From the NCBI RefSeq assembly GCF_030295745.1, contig NZ_AP027291.1:124001-188000 (forward strand): a stretch of DNA of 64,000 bases, in the 5' to 3' direction. The notes under the pieces were generated by a model. It had not been told where the DNA came from. It made no database searches and saw only the letters and a list, made by a program, of their open reading frames with translations. The stretch comes from Mycolicibacterium sp. TUM20985 (lineage in GTDB: Bacteria > Actinomycetota > Actinomycetes > Mycobacteriales > Mycobacteriaceae). Shown here piece by piece: positions 56,214-64,000 of the stretch (its first letter is position 1; each line of letters begins with the position of its first letter). The translations under genes were made by a program, and so were the position numbers.

Positions 56214-56987
56214 GTGGACGACTACGTCAAGCGAAACCCGAACGCGCCAAGGGACTTCTTCACGTGCGAGGCCGCCGGGCTGCGGTGGCTGGACGCTGCG
56301 GTGGCCGGCGTGCCGTGCGTGCGGGTGATCGATCACGATGCCACCACCCTGACGCTGCAACGGCTGCACTCAGTGGAACCCCAGCGCGGGCACGCCTACG
56401 ACTTTGGTCGCCGGCTGGCCCGCACGCACGCCGCGGGGGCGACCGCGTTCGGGGCGCCGCCCGACGGATTCTCGGGCCCCGGTTACTTCGGCCCGATGAG
56501 CCATCCTCTGCCGATGGAGCTGAACGCATGCGCCCGGTGGGGCGAGTTCTACGCCGACACTCGGCTGGCGCCGATGGCCGAGCTGGCCGGAGTGCAGTTG
56601 GGCGGTCGCACCAGGGACGCGCTCCAACGCGTCATGAGCCGTTGCCGGGACGGTGACTTCGACGACGACACCGCCCCGGCGCGCGTACACGGCGATCTGT
56701 GGAGCGGCAACGTCATGTGGACCTCCGAGGGGGCGGTCCTCATCGATCCGGCCGCCCACGGCGGACATGGGGAGACCGATCTGGCCATGCTCGCACTCTT
56801 CGGCTGCCCGCACCACGACGCGGTGCTGGCCGGATATCTCGCCGAGCGCCCACTGCGCGCCGGCTGGCGGCAGCGGGTGGGTCTGCACCAACTGTTCCCG
56901 CTACTGGCGCACGTCGTGCTGTTCGGCTCCAGCTACCTCGAGTCGACGTCGGCGGCAATCGTCGGCGCACTGACAGCTGATTCATAG
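56214..56987 (+). CDS. Fructosamine/ketosamine kinase family protein
   Basis: 257 aa from GTG 56214 (VDDYVKRNPNAPRDFF). The catalytic segment is VHGDLWSGNVMW, with the metal-binding Asp in AVLIDPAAHGGHGETDLAMLALFG, as in fructosamine-3-kinase and choline-kinase-like folds. An N-terminal FFTCEAAGLRWL takes the place of the usual ATP-site start. It should phosphorylate protein- or amino-acid-bound ketosamines, aiding repair of glycation; the substrate is inferred from the family. It is packed with the DUF1275 gene upstream. Confidence 0.85.
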   Translation: MDDYVKRNPNAPRDFFTCEAAGLRWLDAAVAGVPCVRVIDHDATTLTLQRLHSVEPQRGHAYDFGRRLARTHAAGATAFGAPPDGFSGPGYFGPMSHPLPMELNACARWGEFYADTRLAPMAELAGVQLGGRTRDALQRVMSRCRDGDFDDDTAPARVHGDLWSGNVMWTSEGAVLIDPAAHGGHGETDLAMLALFGCPHHDAVLAGYLAERPLRAGWRQRVGLHQLFPLLAHVVLFGSSYLESTSAAIVGALTADS

Positions 56988-57280
56988 CCGGTGGTGGGTC
57001 CGGCCAGGTGCACGCAGATGTGCAGGGGTTCGCACGGCTGGCAAATTGCGCGTCGGGTGCAGTAGCCGGACGCGAGCTTACATAGGTGGCCTTAGTTGCT
57101 CACGATGTCTAAAATTTGCGTGCGCGTCAATCTCGGAATGGCCTGGTGGCACGGTGAATTGACGAAACCGAGTACTAGACGGCCGGCCCGCGGTGATGGC
57201 CAGCAATGTGCAATTTGCCGCGTCCGTAGATGTTAGCGTCTTGTGACTCAGCGCACATCCGCGTGGAAAGGACAGGTCAG
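56988..57280 (+). promoter_or_regulatory. Intergenic region upstream of the PE-PPE-like gene
   Basis: No gene seen. It includes a locally AT-richer stretch (TCTAAAATTT near 57110) and a weak hairpin GCCGG-N8-CCGGC (56987-57004) that could terminate the upstream operon. GTGGAAAGGACAGG before 57281 supplies the ribosome site for the next gene. Confidence 0.35.
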
Positions 57281-59608
57281 ATGGCGGGTATGCACCGCAC
57301 CAGAAAGCGGCGTCGGATGAGCGTGGCGTTGTTCAGCGCCGCCACAGCGACTGCCACGGCCCTGACGGTCGGCGTCGAACCGCCCCCCGTGCCCATCAAC
57401 CGCGTCACCGCCGAGAACGTCGATCTGGCCGCCGCCGTAAGGTTGCTACCCAACCACGATCAGGTACCCGACATCACCGGTGGGCTGGGTACCGCCGTCT
57501 ACGACGGCGGGCAGGCGTTGGCCGACGTGGTCATCAGGGCGGTCGTCAACGGGATCAACCTGTCGGCGTTCGCGCAGGCCGCTGGGGTCGATCCGCAAAG
57601 CCTCTTGACCGGGCTGCTCGCCGATCTGCCGGCGAACCTACTGCCAGGGATCTTGGCCAGCCTCTCCCTCGACGTGCCCGTGCTGGGCCCCGTCCTCGAC
57701 CAGCTCAGCGGCGGAGATCTCGCCCTCCTGACCAGCATCCTGGACCTGTTGGGAGTCGACGAAGTCACCAACGGCGCGTTGACCGGGGTCCTGGCGCTGC
57801 TCGGCCTCAACCTCGCCGATCCGCTGAACCTCGGCGGCTTGGACGTCCCCGGCGTGAACGTCGTCACCGCGGGCCCGACGTTCACCGCGCTGAAGCTGTT
57901 TGGCCTGGATCTCGGTTGGGTGCCCGCGCTGCCCAATTCGGTGGCCAACGCGATCAACGGGACGGAGTACGCGCGCTTGGGCCTGGACGGCGTCCTGGAC
58001 GAGCTGCTGGGCCGGCTGCAGGAGAGCACCATTCCCGGCGCGTCGGCCCTCCTCGCCCCGCTCGTGGCGTTGATCGCGAGCATCACCGATCCGCTGACCA
58101 GCCAGCTCCCCGACGTCATCGACGTCCGCGTCACGCCTACCGTCGGCGTCGGCCTTGGCGCGTTCGCCGCAGCGATGGCATACCAAAAGGTGCTCGCGGA
58201 CCTCTCGATGCAACCCGGTGGGCTGAACCACGTCTTCGGCACCGATCCGATTCTCGGCAGCCTGACCATCCTGCCGCTGATCCTGATCAACAACCCCGCC
58301 CGGCCCGACGGTGGCGCCTTCGCGCGCCTCGGTCCACTGGCCGCCCTGTTCGGCATCGACACGGTCAACCCGACGACCAAGGCCAGCAGTAGCGGGGATG
58401 GCACGGGCGTCGCGATTCCGGTGATCGGAACCGGTGTGACGCTGGGCAATGCGAACATCCTGCCGATTCTGGTGGACGCCACCTACGAGTATCAGCCGCT
58501 GTCGGATCTGGCGGCGTGGCCCAATCCCGTGACGCTGGTCAACAACCTCACGGCGGCGCTGTTGCCGACCTACATGCTGCGGGGGTTGAACCTGGACCTC
58601 GACGGCCTCACCGGCCAACTCCTCGAGAGCGTCACGAACGCGGTGGACGGCATTGATCCGACCGACCCCAATTCGGCTCTGGCGCTGAACATCTACCTCA
58701 CCCTGCACTCGGCGACCCTGCCGCTTCTCGAACCGCTGTACCTGGCGTCGGACTTCCTGAACCTAGTGGGCCTGAGCCCGCTGGCCCAGATCCCGATGCG
58801 ACTGGCGAATGCGCTCGCGCCCGCACTGGGGATCCTCAACGACGTCGGCTACTCCAACGTCATCCGAAACGCCGACGGCACCTACACCCGGGACTTCTCG
58901 CAGGCGGGCGTGGAGACGCCGTTCCTGTCCTTCCCGAACCTCGATCCCGGTCTCGTGCTGAGCGACACGTTCAACGCGTTGATCGCCGGATTCCAGAAGG
59001 AACTGGGGCCCAACCCGACGCCGAATACGCCAAACGTCCTCGCCAACCTGCTCAATGCGTTTTTCAGCGGCGACCTGCTCGGCGGTGTCACCGGCGGTCT
59101 AGCGGCGCCGCTCGCCGCCACCACTCCGGTGTCGAGCCTGTCGAAGACGGCGGCGGGGGACGTTCCCGCACCCAACGCCCCGCTGGTCGGCATCGCAACG
59201 GCGGAGAGTACGACATCATCCGGCGGCGCTGAGACCAAAGATGCCATCGCGCAACGGGAATCGACGCCCACTGCCGACCCCGTCGACGAGATGCCGGACG
59301 CGGTGGACGCGGTGGGCGAAACCCCGGCCGCCCCCGCTGATCAGACCCCGGCCGCGGACGCCGACCCGGCGGCAGCCGAGGGGACCGACGCGGAGACCAC
59401 GAAGCCACCGAAGCACGCCAAGCCGATCACCAACGAAACCCGCGACACGGCCAACGACTTCTCACCCAAGACCGTCGACAAGCCGGACACCGCCGCTGCG
59501 AAGGGCAGCGACGCCGGAAGTCCGGCCACCGCGGATGCGGACACGGGCGCTGCGTCGGACACGGGCGCCGCGTCAGACGCGGGCGCTGCATCGGACGCGG
59601 CGGCCTGA
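57281..59608 (+). CDS. Secreted PE-PPE-domain-like protein with acidic repeat tail
   Basis: 775 aa from ATG 57281 (MAGMHRTRKRRRMSV), with AAAGGACAGG upstream. A twin-basic N-terminus and hydrophobic stretch (SVALFSAATATATALTVGV) form an export signal. The next about 500 residues are Leu/Asn/Gly-rich, with VLPxLxG-like repeats and the segment YEYQPLSDLAAWPNPVTLVNNLTA, which resembles the end of the PE-PPE (PF08237) hydrolase-like domain. I see no GxSxG nucleophile motif, so enzyme activity is doubtful. The last about 150 residues are acidic, Ala/Thr/Pro-rich and end in hexapeptide repeats. There is no PE or PPE N-terminal domain. Convergent with the next gene, 2 bp apart. Confidence 0.75.
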   Translation: MAGMHRTRKRRRMSVALFSAATATATALTVGVEPPPVPINRVTAENVDLAAAVRLLPNHDQVPDITGGLGTAVYDGGQALADVVIRAVVNGINLSAFAQAAGVDPQSLLTGLLADLPANLLPGILASLSLDVPVLGPVLDQLSGGDLALLTSILDLLGVDEVTNGALTGVLALLGLNLADPLNLGGLDVPGVNVVTAGPTFTALKLFGLDLGWVPALPNSVANAINGTEYARLGLDGVLDELLGRLQESTIPGASALLAPLVALIASITDPLTSQLPDVIDVRVTPTVGVGLGAFAAAMAYQKVLADLSMQPGGLNHVFGTDPILGSLTILPLILINNPARPDGGAFARLGPLAALFGIDTVNPTTKASSSGDGTGVAIPVIGTGVTLGNANILPILVDATYEYQPLSDLAAWPNPVTLVNNLTAALLPTYMLRGLNLDLDGLTGQLLESVTNAVDGIDPTDPNSALALNIYLTLHSATLPLLEPLYLASDFLNLVGLSPLAQIPMRLANALAPALGILNDVGYSNVIRNADGTYTRDFSQAGVETPFLSFPNLDPGLVLSDTFNALIAGFQKELGPNPTPNTPNVLANLLNAFFSGDLLGGVTGGLAAPLAATTPVSSLSKTAAGDVPAPNAPLVGIATAESTTSSGGAETKDAIAQRESTPTADPVDEMPDAVDAVGETPAAPADQTPAADADPAAAEGTDAETTKPPKHAKPITNETRDTANDFSPKTVDKPDTAAAKGSDAGSPATADADTGAASDTGAASDAGAASDAAA
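59540..59605 (+). repeat. 18-bp tandem repeat encoding D(T/A)GAAS
   Basis: Three full 18-bp units (59540, 59558, 59576) and a partial fourth encode DTGAAS DTGAAS DAGAAS DAAA at the C-terminus of the PE-PPE-like protein. Likely to vary in copy number between strains. Confidence 0.85.
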
Positions 59609-59610
59609 GG

Positions 59611-60705
59611 TCAGCTGAAGGCGAGCCAACTCGGGAGGGCTCGCTCACGCGAGTCGCAGAGCACCTCCATGGTGTCGCAGGAGCCCTTCGGCACCCCGGC
59701 ACCCGCCCACATGCCGCCGGTGTCGCGGCGCAGGACGATCGCCGACGAGCCGCCGCCGTCCAGCAGGACGGCGGTGTCGCTGCCGAGTCCCCGGAAGAGG
59801 TCCTGGATCTGGTCTGGGGTGTAGCTGCCGCCCTGGAAGACGTACATCTCGTCCCGGTCGCGGGCGTACCCGATCGCCGTGCGGGCGGCGCTGGGGCCGA
59901 CGTCGTTCAGCTGGCCGGTGTCACCGGGCGCCAGCAGTCCAAGGCCACTGACCGCGACGAATCGGGTGCCCTTGTCCATCAGGTCCTTGATCACGGGTGA
60001 GGCGGCGTCGTAGTCGTCCGGTGCGCGGGGTGACACCACGAAGGGGGCGCCGCCGACCGGCAAGATCATCGTGGTTAGCGCCGTCCACACTTCGTCGCCG
60101 CCCGACAGCGCCTGTTTGCCCGCGTAGGCGATGGTTCCGGTGAGCGGGACGTTGGCCTTGCCCTGGCCGCGGGTGGTGTCGACGTAGGCGCCCAGGGGTG
60201 AACTGCAGCCCGTCGTCTTCCAGGAACCACCCTTCTGTCCGCGCACGTCGAAGAAGTTCGCGTTGATCGCAATGGTGGGCTGCCCCAACGCCTTCCACGC
60301 CTGGATCGGTGAGTACGTCTCCGAGGCCTGCCAGAGTCCTTCACCGGTACGGGCGCCGGGCGTGCGCTCGCACCGGGCCTGGTAACCGGTGTGGGAGTCC
60401 ACGAGCAGGCGTGGGGTGAGTCGCTGGGATGCGGACTTGATGATCATCAGATGGCCGCCGCTGCCCATCTCGTACCAGCTGCCTGCGGCGTTCAGCATCG
60501 GTGCGGGGTTGTTGCCGCCGAAGTTGTAGACGAGGTACGAACCGCGGGTGTTCGCCATCGCGTTGGCCAGCAGCTCGCGTCCGTCGGCGGCGTGTGCGGC
60601 GGGGGCGACCGTCATCGTCGCCAACACCGCACCGAGTGCCAGCACCGTCGCCGAGGCGACGAACCGCCGGACGTTCGCTGTGGTCGTTGGCACGCTGGCC
60701 CCCAT
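59611..60705 (-). CDS. Secreted phosphodiester glycosidase family protein (NAGPA/DUF2233)
   Basis: 364 aa from ATG 60705 (MGASVPTTTANVRRF). A signal peptide with an AHA-A cleavage site (APAAHAADGREL) ends near residue 39. The mature protein has TIAINANFFDVRGQKGG, RTAIGYARDRDEMYVFQGG and DTAVLLDGGGSSAIVL, which are hallmarks of the phosphodiester glycosidase (NAGPA) domain that removes GlcNAc from phosphodiester-linked sugars. Several cysteines (RCERTPG, TTGCSS, CDTMEVLCDS) suggest disulfides. The natural substrate in mycobacteria is not known to me. Convergent with the PE-PPE-like gene. Confidence 0.86.
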   Translation of the reverse strand: MGASVPTTTANVRRFVASATVLALGAVLATMTVAPAAHAADGRELLANAMANTRGSYLVYNFGGNNPAPMLNAAGSWYEMGSGGHLMIIKSASQRLTPRLLVDSHTGYQARCERTPGARTGEGLWQASETYSPIQAWKALGQPTIAINANFFDVRGQKGGSWKTTGCSSPLGAYVDTTRGQGKANVPLTGTIAYAGKQALSGGDEVWTALTTMILPVGGAPFVVSPRAPDDYDAASPVIKDLMDKGTRFVAVSGLGLLAPGDTGQLNDVGPSAARTAIGYARDRDEMYVFQGGSYTPDQIQDLFRGLGSDTAVLLDGGGSSAIVLRRDTGGMWAGAGVPKGSCDTMEVLCDSRERALPSWLAFS

Positions 60706-60841
60706 CGATGAGTTGCTGGACGGCGTGAAAACGCCCTCACAGCCATCACAGCGGACGCACAGTCGACTTTGGTCACGGCGCAATGACGATTGCGCATCGA
60801 CCGACGTCAGCTCTCCGGAGAAGCGTTTGCCGGAGTCGCTC

Positions 60842-62158
60842 TCAGCGACCGGGAGGTGCCACCCGGTAGATGGCATCCGCGGCGTCATCGGTGACGTAGA
60901 TGGCGCCGTCCGGGCCCACTACCGCCGCGACCGGCCTGCCCCATCGGGATCCGTCGTCGGCCTGGAAGCCGCCAACCAAGGTCTGCTGATTGCCGAGGGT
61001 GCCGTTCGTCCAGGGGAAGAACGAGACCTCGGGGGCGCGCGGTGGTTTGCGATTCCACGAGCCGTGCACCCCGACCAGGGCTCCGCGAGCGTACGGCTCG
61101 GGCAGTGCGCCGTCGACGAAGTTCATGCCCAGGGGAGCGGAGTGCGCGCCCATGCTCTGCTCGATCGGTGGCAGGGCGGCGCAGTCGAGCTTGGACCCGT
61201 CGGCGTTGGTCTGGACGTCGCGGATCAGCGGTAAGTTGGTCGGGCCGCCATCGGGATTGCAGTAGGGCCAACCCAATTCGCGTCCGGGGGTCAGCTTGGC
61301 GACGGACTCGGGCGGGTGGTCGTTGACGTACTCGGGCACCACCTGGCCGTAGGACGGTCCCTCATCGGGGATCTCGACGTTGTCGCGGTTGTTGACCGCC
61401 GTCCACACCGTGCCGTCGGGGGCGATCGCCAACCCGGTGCCGTTGCGCACTCCGGTCGCGAAGGGGGCATAAGGCCCGCCGCCGGGTGGGACGCGCATGA
61501 CGGTCGCCCGCTGCGGCGTCGCGGTACGGTCCTCCGCGGAGACGTTGCCCGTCGACCCGATCGAGAAGTACACCGCCCCATCGGGTCCCACCGCCACGCT
61601 CTTGAGGGCGTGGGCGTAGGCGCCGCCCAGGTCGGGACTTCCCGCGTCGGGCAGGTTTGCGGCGACGGTGCGCAGCGGCGCGGCCTTGGCGTCGGCGTAG
61701 TCGAATGCGTCGACCTGATCGCTCTCGGCGATGTAGAGCGTCGAGCCCTGGAACGCGAGACCGTGCGGCTGGTTCATGCCGTTGACGAGTAGCTGCATCT
61801 GCGGTCCCAGGCCCGATGGTTCGATGCGGACCACCTGGCCCGCACTGGGAATCGACACCAGCAGGGCGCCGTCGGGTGCCCAGGTCGCCAGGCGGGGTTT
61901 GGGGAGCCGCGCCCATACCGACATCGTCCAACCGTTGGGCACCAATGCCTTTCGCGGTTCGTCGAACGGCGCGGCGGCGAGGTCGCCGGGCACGTCGACC
62001 GTCACCTCGGTGAGGCCCACCTCCGCAGGCGGGCGGCTACTCGTCGTGGACTCCGACGCCTGCGGGGTGCTCGATGAGCACCCCGCCAGGAGAAGGACGC
62101 CGACCAGCCCGAGGGCCGCGGCGGTTCGGTGTCGCTTACGCTGCAGCCAAGCTCGCAT
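60842..62158 (-). CDS. Sorbosone-dehydrogenase-like beta-propeller lipoprotein (PQQ sugar dehydrogenase family)
   Basis: 438 aa. The signal peptide ends in a lipobox (LLLAGCSSS), followed by a Ser/Thr-rich linker. The body is a six-bladed beta-propeller of the GSDH/L-sorbosone dehydrogenase type (ATWAPDGALLVSIPSAGQVV, NQPHGLAFQGSTLYIAE, VGPDGAVYFSIGSTGN, VGVHGSWNRKPP). The family oxidises sugars with PQQ, but mycobacteria generally are not known to make PQQ, so cofactor and substrate are open. Its first 23 bases overlap the end of the pirin gene, so the two are co-transcribed. Confidence 0.85.
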   Translation of the reverse strand: MRAWLQRKRHRTAAALGLVGVLLLAGCSSSTPQASESTTSSRPPAEVGLTEVTVDVPGDLAAAPFDEPRKALVPNGWTMSVWARLPKPRLATWAPDGALLVSIPSAGQVVRIEPSGLGPQMQLLVNGMNQPHGLAFQGSTLYIAESDQVDAFDYADAKAAPLRTVAANLPDAGSPDLGGAYAHALKSVAVGPDGAVYFSIGSTGNVSAEDRTATPQRATVMRVPPGGGPYAPFATGVRNGTGLAIAPDGTVWTAVNNRDNVEIPDEGPSYGQVVPEYVNDHPPESVAKLTPGRELGWPYCNPDGGPTNLPLIRDVQTNADGSKLDCAALPPIEQSMGAHSAPLGMNFVDGALPEPYARGALVGVHGSWNRKPPRAPEVSFFPWTNGTLGNQQTLVGGFQADDGSRWGRPVAAVVGPDGAIYVTDDAADAIYRVAPPGR

Positions 62159-62900
62159 GCATCTCCCAGACCAGGATTTCGGAGGGTTCGGTCGCGGTCA
62201 CTTGCTGGCCGCCCGATGCCGTGAAGCGCACGGCGTCGCCTTCGTGCAGGGGGCCCGCACCTTCGAGCACGACCTCGCCGCGGGGGACGAACAGGTGCAG
62301 ATACGGCGCCTGTGGCAGTTCGATGGTGTCGCCGGGTTGCAGCCGCGCACCGCGCAGTGCGGCGTACTTGTTGCTGATGGTGATGGCGGCGTCATCGGCA
62401 TGCTCGGGCATTCCCGAGGCGATCGTCACCAGACCACCGCGCAACATCTCGTCGTCGATCTCGAGCTGCTGATACCCCGGCGTGATGCCTGCTTCGTCCG
62501 GGACCACCCACATCTGCACGAAGTGCACCGGTTCGGAGTGCGAGGGGTCACCCGTCAGCGTCCACGAGTCGTTCTTCTCGGAGTGCAGGATTCCGCGACC
62601 CGCCGACATGCGTTGTGCCAAGCCGGGATAGATGACACCGGAGTGACCGGTGGAGTCCTGGTGCACCAGCGATCCGCGCAGCACCCAGGTGACGATCTCC
62701 ATGTCGCGGTGCGGGTGGGTGTCAAATCCCTTGCCCGGCTTGACCAAGTCGTCGTTGTTGACCAGCAGTAGCCCGTGGTGAGTGTTGGCGGGGTCGTAGT
62801 TGCCGCCGAACGAGAACGAGTGCTTGGAGTCGAGCCAGGAGATCTTGGTGGCGGCACGATCCTGTGCGCGCCGGATGTCGACGGTGTCGGTGGGGGTCAT
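62136..62900 (-). CDS. Pirin family protein (bicupin)
   Basis: 254 aa. The N-terminal cupin carries the metal-binding set DTHPHRDMEIVTWVL and GRGILHSEKND (His, His, His and Glu ligands). The C-terminal pirin domain has HLFVPRGEVVLEGAGPLHEGDAVR. Related YhhW/YhaK pirins have quercetinase activity or sense redox state; the role in mycobacteria is unclear. Divergent from marR with an 80-bp gap, so it is probably the MarR target. Confidence 0.9.
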   Translation of the reverse strand: MTPTDTVDIRRAQDRAATKISWLDSKHSFSFGGNYDPANTHHGLLLVNNDDLVKPGKGFDTHPHRDMEIVTWVLRGSLVHQDSTGHSGVIYPGLAQRMSAGRGILHSEKNDSWTLTGDPSHSEPVHFVQMWVVPDEAGITPGYQQLEIDDEMLRGGLVTIASGMPEHADDAAITISNKYAALRGARLQPGDTIELPQAPYLHLFVPRGEVVLEGAGPLHEGDAVRFTASGGQQVTATEPSEILVWEMHASLAAA

Positions 62901-62961
62901 GCGATCACTCCTTGCGGATCATGGCCAGCCTAGGTGGCTATCACTAGACACGGCAACTTAA

Positions 62962-62973
62962 ATGATGTGTCAT
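62962..62973. promoter_or_regulatory. Candidate MarR operator between pirin and marR
   Basis: ATGA-TGTG-TCAT, an inverted repeat just upstream of the marR ATG at 62981, within an AT-rich island (CTTAAATGATGTGTCATATATT). Confidence 0.45.
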
Positions 62974-62980
62974 ATATTCC

Positions 62981-63436
62981 ATGTGGCTCTCCGAGGAACA
63001 GCAAGGGGTGTGGCGCGACTATCTGGCGATGAGTGGCTCGCTGCAGGCCGCGATGAACCGGCAACTGCAGCGTGACTGCGGGCTCTCCCTCTCCGACTAC
63101 GACGTATTGGTCGCCCTCGACGAGCGCGAGGTGTGCCGGGTGAACGAGCTCGGCGAGCGACTCGGCTGGGAGCAGAGCCGCCTGTCCCACCAATTGCGGC
63201 GCATGCGGTCGCGGGGCCTCGTCGACAGGCGCGGAGCCGACGATGACCGGCGCGGTGCCACCGTCGAGCTCACGACCGCAGGCCGCGCGGCACTGGAGTC
63301 GGCGGCCGCCGGCCACGTCGCGCTGGTTCGGGACATGGTGTTCGACGGGATGCGGCCGGCCGATGTCCGCGCAGTGGGCCGGTGGACGTCGACGGTGCTG
63401 GAGCGGCTGCGCGAGCGCGAACACCCGTCGGCTTAA
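62981..63436 (+). CDS. MarR-family transcriptional regulator
   Basis: 151 aa. Winged helix with SDYDVLVALDEREVCRVNELGERLGWEQSRLSHQLRRMRSRGLVDRRGADDDRRG, including the beta-wing DDRRG. N- and C-terminal helices form the dimer. It is divergent from the pirin gene and 10 bp upstream of an SDR gene, so it may control both. The ligand, probably an aromatic or redox-active compound as for many MarR proteins, is not determined by sequence. Confidence 0.92.
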   Translation: MWLSEEQQGVWRDYLAMSGSLQAAMNRQLQRDCGLSLSDYDVLVALDEREVCRVNELGERLGWEQSRLSHQLRRMRSRGLVDRRGADDDRRGATVELTTAGRAALESAAAGHVALVRDMVFDGMRPADVRAVGRWTSTVLERLREREHPSA

Positions 63437-63446
63437 TCTGTTCGTC

Positions 63447-64000
63447 GTGGACATCAACGGAGCTAGTGCAATCGTCACCGGTGGCGCGTCGGGTATCGGC
63501 GCCGCCTCGGCCCGCCTCTTGGCCGACAGGGGAGCGCGGGTCGTCGTCGCCGACCTGCAGGCCGATCGCGGGCAGGAACTCGCCCACGAGATCGGCGGCG
63601 TCTTCGTCAGCGTGGACGTGACCAACACCGAGCAGATCGAAGATGCCGTCAACACGGCCGCCGATCTGGGCCCACTGCGGGCGCTGGTCAACTCGGCAGG
63701 CATCGGCTGGGCGCAGCGCACCATCGGCAAGGACGGTGAGTTCGCGTCGGCGCACAACCTCGACGCCTACAAGAAGGTGCTGGCCATCAACCTGGTCGGC
63801 ACCTTCGACTGCATCCGGCTGGCCGCCACCGCGATGAGCCGAAATGAGCCCACCGACACCGGCGAGCGGGGTGCCATCGTCAACATGACCAGCGTGGCGG
63901 CGTTCGACGGGCAGATCGGGCAGGCTGCGTACTCGTCGTCCAAGGGCGGCGTCGTCGGCTTGACCCTGCCGGTCGCCCGCGACCTCTCCGCCGTGGGCGT
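63447..64000 (+). CDS. Short-chain dehydrogenase/reductase (3-hydroxyacyl-CoA dehydrogenase type), 3'-truncated by window end
   Basis: From GTG 63447 (VDINGASAIVTGGASGIG) at least 184 codons run off the right edge. The cofactor motif TGGASGIGAAS, an Asp after beta2 (VVVADLQAD, favouring NAD), NSAG, and the catalytic Ser-Tyr-Lys (NMTSVAAF; AAYSSSKGG) are all present. It resembles type II 3-hydroxyacyl-CoA dehydrogenases (HSD17B10-like; Rv1144 group in Mtb). It follows marR by 10 bp and may be co-transcribed with it. Confidence 0.88.
   Translation, partial: MDINGASAIVTGGASGIGAASARLLADRGARVVVADLQADRGQELAHEIGGVFVSVDVTNTEQIEDAVNTAADLGPLRALVNSAGIGWAQRTIGKDGEFASAHNLDAYKKVLAINLVGTFDCIRLAATAMSRNEPTDTGERGAIVNMTSVAAFDGQIGQAAYSSSKGGVVGLTLPVARDLSAVG

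Overview
The window is high-GC actinobacterial DNA and almost certainly comes from a mycobacterium, probably a non-tuberculous Mycolicibacterium-type species. The strongest evidence is a complete mce1 locus (mce1R, fadD5, yrbE1A/B, mce1A-F, mam1A-D at 39.9-55.5 kb). Further support comes from a ptpB-fadE2 pair at the left edge, a pks12-type mycoketide synthase, a PE-PPE-like secreted protein and a 13E12/DUF222 HNH protein. No tRNA, rRNA or CRISPR array was seen. All comparisons to M. tuberculosis (Mtb) genes are from memory of those families, not from a search.

Layout. 0-1.6 kb (minus): ptpB 5' part and fadE2. 1.6-18.8 kb: an Rv2047c-like SDR/phosphohistidine fusion and the two-module Pks12 (4,154 aa) on the minus strand, with a divergent short PPDK-like protein and an Rv1126c-like partner. 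18.8-20.7 kb: a NarL-type response regulator and its histidine kinase. 20.8-23.8 kb: a 13E12/HNH gene and an insertion sequence with doubled terminal motifs. 23.9-28.4 kb (minus): an apparent operon pntA-pntB-acyl-CoA dehydrogenase-DCC protein. 28.5-30.9 kb: CorA-like transporter, small CxxC protein, SigF-family sigma factor. 31.3-34.0 kb: a taurine/sulfonate-type ABC importer. 34.0-40.5 kb: a 36-codon ORF, TetR, a long acyl-CoA dehydrogenase, Zn-alcohol dehydrogenase, thioesterase, D-2-hydroxyacid dehydrogenase, SRPBCC protein and Mce1R. 40.7-55.5 kb: the mce1 operon. 55.5-64 kb: DUF1275 protein, fructosamine-kinase-like protein, PE-PPE-like protein, phosphodiester glycosidase, sorbosone-dehydrogenase-like lipoprotein, pirin, MarR, and an SDR running off the right edge.

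How the parts relate. The backbone (ptpB, fadE2, pnt, tetR, adh, thioesterase, SRPBCC, mce1R onward) matches the Mtb Rv0153c-Rv0178 order. The pks12 block, IS, two-component system, CorA, sigma and ABC genes look like additions or rearrangements relative to that order. Pks12 should make a methyl-branched mycoketide chain: AT1 carries the methylmalonyl-type YASH motif, AT2 the malonyl-type HAFH motif, both modules are fully reducing, and there is no thioesterase. The most interesting possibility is that the two flanking phosphohistidine-swivel proteins form a split dikinase acting on the Pks12 product: one has an ATP-grasp domain, the other has a rifampicin-phosphotransferase-like substrate domain and no ATP-grasp. 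That is an inference from domain content and position only.
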